Positions 55,063 through 64,000 of a stretch of DNA of 64,000 bases are shown piece by piece. The notes below the pieces were generated by a model, which worked only from the letters and a program-made list of their open reading frames with translations, was not told the DNA's origin and made no database searches. The stretch spans positions 31,752,401 through 31,816,400 of the forward strand of contig OY754471.1 of the NCBI GenBank assembly GCA_963575645.1, in the 5' to 3' direction. The translations under genes and the position numbers were made by a program. This DNA is from Xanthostigma xanthostigma (taxonomy: Eukaryota > Arthropoda > Insecta > Raphidioptera > Raphidiidae). Each line of letters begins with the position of its first letter. Positions within the stretch are counted from its first letter, which is position 1.

Positions 55063-55496
55063 TGATAAAATTTTACGGGATACGAGGCTTAAAATTTTAG
55101 AAACATTTTTTATTCTCTGAAACATTCTTTAATTGCCAACGTTTCGGAAATATTTTGTGTCTTCTTCAGGACCTAAAACAAACAAATAATACCTTACACA
55201 TCTACCTAAATCATAACCTTAGCTTCTTAAAATTTAAAATACTATTTTTAATATTTATTTTGTATTTTTTAAGGTAACCTAATAAACAAATTATTTGATA
55301 TACAAAAATACAAACATGTATTAAAAACTGTTTTTTAAATTTTAAGAATAGGGTAATGTTTAGATGTGTAAGGTATTATTTGTTTGTTATAGGTCCTGAA
55401 GAAATCGAAAAATATTTCCGAAACGTTGGTCATTAAAGAATGTTTTAGTGAATAAAAATTGTTTTTAAAATTTGTAGCTTGTATCCCGTAAAATTT
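55063..55496. repeat. Foldback with CTGAAGA...GAAACGTT motif
   Basis: The arms pair over about 190 bp (gataaaattttacgggatac with gtatcccgtaaaattttatc). Each arm contains cctgaaga, a short self-complementary stretch (aaat...attt) and cgaaacgtt, on the minus strand at about 55128-55170 and on the plus strand at about 55395-55430. The arrangement is the same as in the 17.4-kb and 21.8-kb repeats but the rest of the sequence differs, so it belongs to a separate family with the same core. Confidence 0.82.
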
Positions 55497-55499
55497 TAT

Positions 55500-56090
55500 C
55501 ATAATATTACTCATATTGAAACTAGTTAATGCTTCTCTAATGTCAAAATTCTAAATTAAGTATTTACTGAGTCTGTTTTGTCTTTGCACCGTCGATATAT
55601 TCGCAAATAGAGCCTTCAATGCGTTGTGTTTGCTTGTACATTGTTCAGCGTACTATACTGGTGAAGTTTGCTTCAACCGGTGATAATTAAAATGAGATAC
55701 CTCTGTCGACCTACTTTACTGTACAGGTAGGTAGATTACATACGCATTTGCTGCAGTAAACGGCATAACGACTGTCTCTAAATTAATTGACTAATCACTA
55801 AAGGTAGAGTTCAAGCTCTACTTAAAGTCGTTGTATTTTTCAACCGAACCGAAACATCTTCCGATCTATCTGGAGTTAACTCAGATAAAACTGGATAAAT
55901 AGCACGAAAGCCCGTAACACTAAAACGCTATAGATCTCCGAATAGTCAGTTCATGGATATTTGGAAAATTTAAACCCTGCTTAAAAGAAAAATACAATAG
56001 TTACAATGAATCGGACCGTCAAAAAGAGGGAAATTCAGATTACCAAAAAAAAAAAAAAAACGGTTATCCTATGCATCTCCGAATAGAATG
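55500..56090. other. Spacer, nothing recognised
   Basis: No recognisable gene or repeat boundary. Confidence 0.4.
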
Positions 56091-56201
56091 TTGTTTAATT
56101 TATTTTGAAGTTTACGTTCATAACGTGCTACTCGGTTGGTTGGCGGATTCCGGTGGGCCGAAACCTCCGCCAACCGCAATTGAATTTTTGAATGAAATTT
56201 T

Positions 56202-56520
56202 TTTATTACATAAATGGAAAGATTACATACGAGTTTTATAGCAAAACTACGTTTATTTTATTTTTTTTACCTTATAATTAAAAAGTTATATGGAATTTAA
56301 AAACACTTTTCAACTAAGTTTATTTTGTATGTATATTATACATACGTACTATCAAACTCACCATGGATAAAAAGCCATAAAAACATTACGACGTCATCGA
56401 AACTTTGCTAAAATGTCTTTTTAAATTCTATATAACTTTTTAATTATGAGGTAAAAAAATAAAATAAACGTAGTTTTGCTATAAAACTTGTATGTGAACT
56501 TTCCATTTATGTAAAAAAAT
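56202..56520. repeat. Foldback element
   Basis: The left arm (cataaatggaaagattacat, then gcaaaactacgtttatttta) pairs with the right arm (taaaataaacgtagttttgc, then tttccatttatg). The loop of about 100 bp contains catacgtactatcaaactca. It sits between two cc(g)ccaacc-containing blocks (56150-56180, 56685-56710) that may be outer ends of a larger element; the block 56565-56690 also occurs at 22325-22445. Confidence 0.82.
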
Positions 56521-56996
56521 CATTAAAAAGTGCTATTGCTTTTTTTTCAAAGAAGGGCTCGCCAACCCACCGCGAAACGATTTTAAAAGTTAAAAACTTT
56601 CATTTAAATGTCATTTCAACCTATTCGGTTATGAGGTAAGAATAGCTATTTTGCGAATCAGTTTTAGTCGCGGTGGGCGGGGGCTTCGGCCCATGGGAAC
56701 CCGCCAACCGTACGAAACACAGCAGGCATAGGAAGCTAGGTTTCCTGATTAAAGAGTTCCTGATTTAGTATCAAATAGCGATATCTGTTAGAAATTTGCT
56801 CAAAGCTATTAGTTCAATAGCAAATCTAATAGCTACAATTAATTCCACGTCACATGTGTTTCATAGACAAACAATACGACGTAAAAACAACTCATGTGTT
56901 TAGTTTTTTGTGTATCATTTACCGAGTCTGCTATAATTCTATAAAAAAAGTCCGATATCTCATAATAATGTCAATGTTCAATAGGTAAACCACAAA

Positions 56997-57024
56997 TCCG
57001 GGCGAAGCCGGACCGAGCGGCTAG
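56997..57024 (+). repeat. Helitron 3' terminus
   Basis: tccgggcgaagccgga forms a 5-6 bp stem, followed after 8 nt by CTAG and a T: a textbook Helitron 3' end. A degenerate copy, cgtgcgaagccggatcgggc, lies at 57119. No 5' end was paired with it. Confidence 0.7.
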
Positions 57025-57258
57025 TAGGTTATATAATATTATCGCGTTAAAATAAAATCGCTTTTCGTGGAAACAAATTTTCACGTAAGTTGACGAAAAA
57101 ACGGTGGAAAATGAAAATTCGTGCGAAGCCGGATCGGGCCCCAAGTATATAAAATCAGAACTAATTTTATTTAATGTATAATTTTTAAAATTTTCATTAT
57201 AAAGTCAACACGGGTTATTCTCTAAAGACTACCTACATAGTTAAAGTAAATTGTGATA

Positions 57259-57594
57259 CTCTGTATAAAATTGTAATATGTACTTACAAAGTGAGTACAT
57301 CTGAATACATGCTAAAAGTTAGTAATCTCCCGCCTCTGTGAAGCATGTCAGTATTGTCAGAAAGGTGATGTTTATACACTCTCATTTAAAAATTCTTAAT
57401 AAGTGAAATGTTTTTATTTTCCCGTTGACAGTACTTATAAAGAGTGTATTTTTTCGAACTATAAAATTTATAGTTCGAAAAAATATTCTTATTAAGAATT
57501 TTTAAATGGAGGTGTATAGGCGGGAGATTACTAACTTTTAGCATGTATTTAGATGTACTCACTTTGTAAGTACATATTACAATTTTATACAGAG
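57259..57594. mobile_element. Foldback MITE with TA flanks
   Basis: TIRs of about 75 bp: ctctgtataaaattgtaata at the left and the inverse, ending aattttatacagag, at the right. TA lies on both sides (57257-57258, 57595-57596). The centre is a further palindrome (ttcgaactataaaatttata, gttcgaa). Its right end abuts a fragment of another MITE. Confidence 0.88.
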
Positions 57595-57596
57595 TA

Positions 57597-57738
57597 CATG
57601 AACCATTTAAAATGTCTGACACCTCGAATTTGTTCGACATATTCGAGGTGTCAGACATTTTAAATGGTTCATGTTATTTGTTAGAGAACTTTATTTTAGC
57701 GTTTTGGTTGAAGTTTTTAAGCTATCCAATTAAAAAAA
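57597..57738. repeat. MITE fragment (central part)
   Basis: Matches 53824-53955: catgaaccatttaaaatgtc, the gacacctcgaat / attcgaggtgtc palindrome, then tttaagctatccaattaaaa. It lacks both outer TIR ends. Confidence 0.85.
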
Positions 57739-57779
57739 CCAGTGGGAGTATATGCCCAAGTAATTCAAGAATTACAAGG

Positions 57780-58125
57780 CGCGAAATTTTACATCATATA
57801 CCCCGGTGTTTTGTTTGAAAATCGGTGTATATTTATCGTCCAGCCCGGTATTGTTTTTTTAAAAACTCCACATTTGCCCTTTCCCGTTTCACTACGAGAC
57901 AATTCGCATACCCGTTTATCGTACACCCCGAAATTGTTTGTTTAAAAACTCCACATTTGCCCCTTCCCGTTTCACTGCGAGACAATTCGCATACCCCTTT
58001 ATCGTTCACCCCGGAATTACAATTCGCATACCCGTTTATCGTTTCCCCGAAAATATTTTTTTAAAAACTCCACCTCTGCCCCATCGCGTTTCACTGCGAA
58101 ACAATTCGCATACCCCTTTATCAAA
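57780..58125 (+). repeat. Tandem repeat, about 4 units of 70-96 bp
   Basis: Units contain ttaaaaactccacatttgcc, cgtttcactgcgagacaatt and cgcatacccgtttatcgt. One unit is shortened. The wording is related to the array at 6940-7175. The array ends at the start of the 120-bp satellite. Confidence 0.85.
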
Positions 58126-58139
58126 AAAAGGTTAGTCCG

Positions 58140-60810
58140 CCCTCTTTAGAAGTCCGCCATATTGAATTTAGAGTGACGTCACTTTATTTTTCGAGTTATT
58201 CTCAGCAAGCCCTTTCATTTGATCCCATATTGTAGGAAAGCATAATAAAATTAGTCCGCCATCTTTAGAAGTCCGCCATATTGGTTTTAGAGTGACGTCA
58301 CTTTATTTTTCGAGTTATTCTCAGCAAGCCCTTTCATTTGATACCCATATTGTAGGAAAGCATAATAAAATTAGTCCGCCATCTTCGCCATATTGGTTTT
58401 AGAGTGACGTCACTTTATTTTTTGAGTTATTCTCAGCAAGCCCTTTCGTTTGATACCCATATTGTAGGAAACCATAATAAAATTAGTCCTCCATCTTTAG
58501 AAGTCCGCCATATTGGATTTAAAGTGACGTCACTTTTTTTTCGACTTATTCTCAGCAAGCCCTTTCATTTGATACCCATATTGTAGGAAAGCATAATAAA
58601 CTTAGTCCGCCATCTTTAGAAGTCCGCCATATTTGATTTAGAGTATCGTCACTTTATTTTTCGAATTATTTTCAGCAAGCCCTTTCATTTGATACCCATA
58701 TTGTAGGAAAGCATAAAAAACTTAGTCCGCCATCTTTAGAAGTCCGCCATATTTGTTTTAGAGTGACGTAACCTTATTTTTCGAGTTATTTTCAGCAAGC
58801 CCTTTCATTTTATACCCATGTTGTAGGAAAGCATAATAAAATTAGTCCGGCATGTTTAGAAGTCCGCCATATTGGTTTTAGAGTGACGTCACTTTATTTT
58901 TTGAGTTATTCTCAGCAAGCCCTTTCGTTTGATACCCATATTGTAGGAAACCATAATAAAATTAGTCCTCCATCTTTAGAAGTCCGCCATATTGGATTTA
59001 AAGTGACGTCACTTTTTTTTCGACTTATTCTCAGCAAGCCCTTTCATTTGATACCCATATTGTAGGAAAGCATAATAAACTTAGTCCGCCATCTTTAGAA
59101 GTCCGCCATATTTGATTTAGAGTATCGTCACTTTATTTTTCGAATTATTTTCAGCAAGCCCTTTCATTTGATACCCATATTGTAGGAAAGCATAAAAAAC
59201 TTAGTCCGCCATCTTTAGAAGTCCGCCATATTTGTTTTAGAGTGACGTCACTTTATTTTTCGAGTTATTCTCAGCAAGCCCTTTCATTTGATACCCATAT
59301 TGTAGGAAAGCTAAATAAACTTATTCCGCCATCTTTAGAAGTCCGCCATATTGGATTTAGAGTGACGTTACTTTATTTTTCGAGTTATTCTCAGCAAGCC
59401 CTTTCATTTGATACCCATATTGTAGGAAAGCATAACAAACTTAGTCCGCCCTCTTTAGAAGTCCACCATATTGGATTTTAAGTGACGTAACTTTATTTTT
59501 CGAGTTATTTTCAGCAAGCCCTTTCATTTGATACCCATATTGTAGGAAAGCATAAAAAACTTAGTCCGCCATCTTTAGAAGTCCGCCATATTGGTTTTAG
59601 AGTGACGTCACTTTATTTTTAGAGTTATTTTTAGCAAGCCCTTTCATTTGATACCCATGTTGTAGGAAATCATAAAAAACTTAGTTAGCCATCTTTAGAA
59701 GTCCGCCATATTGGATTTAGAGTGACGTAGCTTTATTTTTCGAGTTATTCTCAGCAAGCCCTTTCATTTGACACCCATATTGTAGGAAAGCATAACAAAC
59801 TTAGTCCGCCCTCTTTAGAAGTCCACCATATTGGATTTAAAGTGACGTAACTTTATTTTTCGAGTTATTTTCAGCAAGCCCTTTCATTTGATACCCATAT
59901 TGTAGGAAAGCATAAAAAACTTAGTCCGCCATCTTTAGAAGTCCGCCATATTGGTTTTAGAGTGACGTCACTTTATTTTTCGTGTTATTTTTAGCAAGCC
60001 CTTTCATTTGATACCCATGTTGTAGGAAATCATAAAAACTTAGTTAGCCATCTTTAGAAGTCCGCCATATTGGTTTTAGAGTGACGTCACTTTATTTTTC
60101 GAGTTATTCTCAGCAAGCCCTTTCATTTGATGCCCATATTGTAGGAAAGCATAATAAAATTAGTCCGCCATCTTTAGAAGTCCGCCATATTGGATTTAGA
60201 GTGACGTCACTTTTTTTCGAGTTATTTTCAGCAAGCCCTTTCATTTGATACCCATATTGTAGGTAAGCATAATGAACTTAGTCCGCCATGTTAGAAGTCC
60301 GCCATATTGGTTTTAGATTGACGTCACTTTATTTTTCGAGTTATTCTCAGCAAGCCCTTTCATTTGATACCCATATTGTAGGAAAGCATAATAAAATTAG
60401 TCCGCCATCTTTAGAAGTCCGCCATATTGGATTTAGAGTGACGTCACTTTATTTTTCGAGTTATTTTCAGCAAGCCCTTTCATTTGATACCCATATTGTA
60501 GGAAAGCATAATAAAATTAGTCCGCCATCTTTAGAAGTCCGCCATATTGGTTTTAGATTGACGTCACTTTATTTTTCGAGTTATTCTCAGCCAGCCCTTT
60601 CATTTGATACCCATATTGTAGGAAAGCATAAAAAATTTAGTCCGCCATCTTTAGAAGTCCGCCATATTGGTTTTAGATTGACGTCACTTTATTTTTCGAG
60701 TTATTCTCAGCCAGCCCTTTCATTTGATACCCATATTGTAGGAAAGCATAATAAAATTAGTTCGCCATATTTAGAAGTCCGCCATATTGGATTTAGAGTG
60801 ACGTCACACA
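58140..60810 (+). repeat. 120-bp satellite, about 22 units, with higher-order structure
   Basis: The unit starts ttagtccgccatctttagaa and contains gccatattgg, gagtgacgtcactttat, tcagcaagccctttcatttg and attgtaggaaagcataat. Most units hold the perfect palindrome TGACGTCA, the consensus CRE/ATF site. Because 120 is a multiple of three, long open frames result (for example 60288-60815, repeating SLYFSSYSQ and LSFDTHIVGKHNK). These are by-products of the repeat, not evidence of a gene. Blocks recur at 480 bp (58386 and 58866) and at 360 bp (59429 and 59789), showing recent multi-unit duplication. Confidence 0.95.
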
Positions 60811-60814
60811 GCTA

Positions 60815-61256
60815 ACCATGCATTGTCATCCAAACTAAACGTGTATACAAATTTTCATCTCAATCGGTTGAAGATATCTGCTTCAAAATTACCGAAGGCA
60901 TTCTAGTCGCTCACTTAGTAATTTAGTCGCTCACTTATTAATTTAGTCACCCAACTATTATTTTAATATCTCAAGTTATTAAAACAGTATCTCATCAGTC
61001 ACCAAGTTTTTCTTTATTCAACCGTTTTATAATTCCCCCATTATTATTATATAAAACAACATTATAAGAGATATATTCTTTTACGCATGCGCCGATTTTC
61101 CCCAAAAACAATAGGCCATTTCATATTTGCATATCGAACATCGTCCCAAAATTTGGTTTCAATCCGCTCATCCGTGGTGTCGGAATGGTAAGAAATGTCA
61201 AAAATGACGTTTGCATCTGTCAAAGTATTATGTTAATTAGTTATTCAAATTGTTAA
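60815..61256. other. Spacer after the satellite
   Basis: Contains a short threefold repetition of atttagtcgctcacttatta (60910-60960). No gene is recognised. Confidence 0.5.
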
Positions 61257-61820
61257 CTCAGAAGGCTTTGCATTTCACAAATATTCGAAACGGCATCCGT
61301 TTTTGAACAAATGCTACCTTTTTATTTCATTATTGTAATAAATAATATTATCGACCAATTTTATTTTAAGACAGAACATACGCAATTTTTAAATTGCTAT
61401 GTTAAACCGTGCAACAGAGAGAGATAACCGAAAGATGTTTGCCATCGGTTATATCAAATTTAATTTATTTCTATATAAATGTGTATAAAAAAACTGTTTG
61501 GGCATTTTCTGTTGTACGAATCTTATGTAAAATTTTCTCCTCTTTCGTTTAAGACAGGTTTCGAACCGATCTGATTTAAATTGAGCGAGTTATAAGCGAA
61601 AAACTTCGTTTTTTCCTTATTGCTCCCCTCTGGGGTCAAAATTCAAAAATCGGCCGACGTTACGAGCTAAGTTACGCGGAGACGAATCGAACAAAAAAAA
61701 GTTTTTTAAAATCGGTTAAGGCGTTTGGGCTGTACGCGTGACACAAAAAAACGTGACACACAGATTCACAGACAAAGCGAGTACATATAGGCGCTTTAGC
61801 TTACGCTATTCGCGCCTAAC
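61257..61820 (+). repeat. Dispersed repeat, copy 2
   Basis: Homologous to 431-830 up to about 61652. It continues with atcggttaaggcgtttgggc, acacagattcacagac and ataggcgctttagcttacgc. The first copy ends earlier, next to the Tc1. A 31-bp insertion lies at 61328-61358. Confidence 0.75.
61328..61358. mobile_element. 31-bp micro-insertion of the 'tcgaccaa' terminal repeat
   Basis: The insert cattattgtaataaataata / ttatcgaccaa is flanked by ttttattt on both sides (61320-61327 and 61359-61366). The homologous repeat at 431-830 shows the empty site (ctttttattttaagac, near 510-530). The insert ends in the same aataaata..at..tcgaccaa as the repeat ends at 11193, 17369 and 43821. Confidence 0.78.
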
Positions 61821-62007
61821 AAACAGTAGTATCTATAAATTATTACATGTCGTCAAAACGACATCTTTCGAAAAATTTCGAGGAAAAACGCCCCAAAATC
61901 AAGAAAAGTCATAGAGGAAATAGGTGTCAGACTAGGCCTAATGAAGCCATATACAAAGTTTGGGGAGAGTATGTGTCAGTAAAATTTTTGCCGACGGGCA
62001 CTCTGAC
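61820..62007. repeat. MITE half copy (right half)
   Basis: Matches 53963-54147: gtatctataaattattacat, cgtcaaaacgacatctttcg, gtgtcagactaggcctaatg and the terminus gggcactctgac followed by TA. The left half is absent. Confidence 0.9.
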
Positions 62008-62019
62008 TATTATTAGTCA

Positions 62020-62152
62020 CTATTGTTATTAAATAATGGTTAGTTAGCGTTACCATGGTACCCATTCTCATATGTGGCCAAAGTAATAGTTGATTCTAAC
62101 TAATTTGCACAATGGAGTTTTCCCTATGTACGGTTTTCTGTGATATACCCTG
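62020..62152. repeat. Half copy of the CAGGGTG MITE
   Basis: Matches 40240-40375: ataatggttagttagcgtta, ccatggtacccattctcata, and the terminus gtgatataccctgta. It follows the preceding MITE half copy directly. Confidence 0.85.
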
Positions 62153-62380
62153 TATACAAAACCTCCTTTTATGAAGTCAGTTAAAAACGCCTCAACTTTT
62201 TTTTTAATTATATGGGACTAATCCATAATACTTCTGGAAAAAATATTGTCGAATTATTTTAATTGGCTTACGCCTTCAAAAGTTATAGCTGAACAAACAT
62301 AAAGTTTTGACGAATTTGCGCTTTATTTGCTACTCGCACCTACACCTAACAAATTATCTCAGATATACAGTAATATCTTA

Positions 62381-63300
62381 TAATCTAGTTCACATGTCCC
62401 CTTTTCATGAATTCCAGTCCTCCTTCACCCAAAATTTGGATCATGGAGTTATTCGATTCGGAACGACAAAAACTTTTTGAAAAAATTGAAGTGGAGGACG
62501 AAAAAATTGCAAAAGCTTAAACATTTTAGTAAAAAAAGAGGTGTTTGATTTTTTGGGAATGTCTCAAAAACTGTTGCAGATATCTGAAATCACAAAGAAG
62601 ATTCTATAAGAGCAGGAAATTTTCCACAAAAAAGTTCCAGCTCCCGGAACTCTACTACCAATATTTCCAATTTTTTTTAATTTAGAGGTGAAAATACGGC
62701 TAAAAATGTTTTTTTCTATTTTTTATATAATTTTCAATATTTTCGTGTTTTGTACCTTGTCGTATAAAAAATAGACAAACATGTTTTAGCCCTATTTTCA
62801 CCTCTAAATTAAAATTGGAAATATTAGTGATAGTGTTCCGGGAGAGGAGGGAGTTTTTTGTAGTAAATTTACTGCTCTTTCAGAACTTTTTTTTGTGATT
62901 TCAGATATCTGCAATAGTTTCTGAGATATTCGCAAAAAACCAAACCCCTCTTTTTTTACTAAAATATTTATAACATATATTAGATATCGTGTCCATCGAG
63001 ATAATTATAAATAAAAAATCGCAGGATTGTGGACAAATATTAGATTTATTAATTGTACGACGTTTCGTCTATAAAATTTAGACTTTTTCAAGTACAACTT
63101 GTACTTGAAAAAGTCTAAATTTTATAGACGAAACGTCGTACAATTAATAAATCTAATATTTGTCCACAATCCTGCGATTTTTTATTTATAATATTTATAA
63201 CTTTTGCATTTTTTTCGTTCCGAATCGAATGCCCCCATTATCATGATTTTTGGTGGAGGAGGACTGAAATTCATGAAAAAGGGACATGTGAACTAGACTA
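62381..63300. mobile_element. Foldback element, copy 2, with nested insertion
   Basis: The same element as 24318-25042. Left end taatctagttcacatgtccc; right end ggacatgtgaactagacta. Flanked by TTA on both sides (62378-62380 and 63301-63303), a 3-bp duplication. Its right arm is interrupted by a 217-bp palindromic insertion at 62975-63191. Confidence 0.9.
62975..63191. mobile_element. Perfect palindrome insertion with 10-bp target duplication
   Basis: tatttataac flanks both sides (62965-62974 and 63192-63201). The last 187 bp (63005-63191) are two 93-nt arms around one central base, which I read as identical reverse complements; each contains gacgaaacgtcgtac and acttgaaaaagtc. A 30-nt unpaired tail (62975-63004) is present on the left only. 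The asymmetric tail, long target duplication and gaaacgtc core resemble the other terminal-repeat insertions in this window and are reminiscent of Penelope-type insertions. Confidence 0.85.
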
Positions 63301-63303
63301 TTA

Positions 63304-64000
63304 GAATCAAAATATTCCTCTGCTTAATAAAATATTTCTTGTTGTGAACAGAAAACATGAAATATTTAATTAATACATAAGCAATTTTTAATAAAAATTA
63401 ATTGAGTGTTGATATTCACAAAATAATATACAAAGAACACCATCTTAAAGACGAGAGCTGCGACTTGTTATTACTTACTGTAGTCAACTTTGATTTAACT
63501 CGTAACCCCTATCATGTTAGAAACTATTTATAATAAAGTCAATGAAGTAAATTAATATTATTGAGGTAAATGCATTAGTATACCTAACATTTGTCCCAAC
63601 AATAGTCCATTCTCTTTCCTAATTGGGGATTGTAATTCAATTAACCCCTACAAAGTTTGCTTTGTCTCATTTTGTTTGATTAATATACCTCTGAGAGTTG
63701 GGTCCAGCGAAACGTGTTTGTCGCTGTGTCAATCCTTTCAGGTTTAATTATTAGTTTATTCTATTCGATCGACACTTTCGTCGAGAAGCTCTCAGTACAT
63801 GCGATGCACGATTACAATCAGCAACCTTAGTTTACTATTTCATTTAGATGTTTAAATTAACAACAATTATTAAAATTATTAATTTTATCATTCCAACGCA
63901 GAAGTGGGAAATGGTACTATTTTATGTCAAAAATCACTTTTCAAAATTATACCATATTTTTTCGTTTTGAGGTGCTCCGAATCCAAAAAACATATTTTTG
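63304..64000. other. AT-rich end of window, nothing recognised
   Basis: No gene, exon with recognisable sequence, or repeat boundary was found. Confidence 0.4.

Noticed and set aside
60288-60815. 175-codon open frame of a repetitive protein
   Set aside because: It is the 120-bp satellite read in one frame; the period is a multiple of three, so the frame stays open without coding selection. The same applies to 58404-58586, 58883-59065 and 59242-59481.

Overview
This is a stretch of animal nuclear DNA. It is AT-rich and almost entirely made of transposable-element debris, with short spliced host exons separated by very long introns. The element mix (Tc1-like, hAT and TA-target MITEs, Helitrons, gypsy, a non-LTR element with RNase H, a Penelope-type GIY-YIG scrap, many foldback elements) points to an arthropod, most likely an insect. 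I cannot name the species.

Host genes. Two plus-strand exons, at 11620-11726 and 29168-29315, read as the end of the first PH domain and the following coiled coil of a RasGRF-type Ras guanine-nucleotide exchange factor. Their splice phases fit each other, which gives an intron of about 17.4 kb filled with nested repeats. A minus-strand exon at 47258-47533 encodes the complete C-terminal histone fold of a very divergent histone H2B. A single-exon minus-strand ORF of 338 codons (34057-35073), which I do not recognise, has a second, broken copy at 40980-42520.

Mobile elements, left to right. 0.9-2.6 kb: a Tc1-like transposon that looks intact, with a 72-nt intron. 5.5-6.3 kb: a Helitron remnant. 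9-11.3 kb: several foldback elements. 12.8-14.6 kb: a long non-coding TIR element. 15.9-16.5 kb: a foldback with arms of about 260 bp. 17.2-22.3 kb: a composite nested at least three deep (terminal-repeat family with a hammerhead-like motif, then a TIR element, then a 1.5-kb solo LTR), lying between two minisatellites built of GTTGCC/AGCAAC palindromes. 24.3-28.8 kb: foldbacks and a tyrosine-recombinase fragment. 29.7 kb: a hAT MITE. 33.3-42.5 kb: a segmental duplication carrying the 338-codon ORF, separated by a Helitron and a decayed gypsy. 42.5-46.7 kb: a second gypsy fused to a truncated hAT. 51.1-52.6 kb: a hAT MITE sitting on the stop codon of a decayed Cys-rich gene. 53.2-54.6 kb: a non-LTR retrotransposon split by MITEs. 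55-57.7 kb: more foldbacks. 57.8-60.8 kb: satellite arrays, including about 22 copies of a 120-bp unit with a CRE palindrome. 61-63.3 kb: repeats homologous to those at 0.4, 53.6 and 24.3 kb, one carrying a perfect 187-bp palindrome.

How the parts relate. Apart from the Tc1, no element looks autonomous. Target-site duplications can be read directly for many insertions: 8 bp for three hAT MITEs, TA for the Tc1 and several MITEs, and 8-16 bp for a family of tiny terminal-repeat insertions. These give a relative insertion order. The most unusual signals are that micro-insertion family, its recurrent CTGAAGA-stem-GAAACGT motif, the divergent H2B, and the CRE-bearing satellite with higher-order structure.
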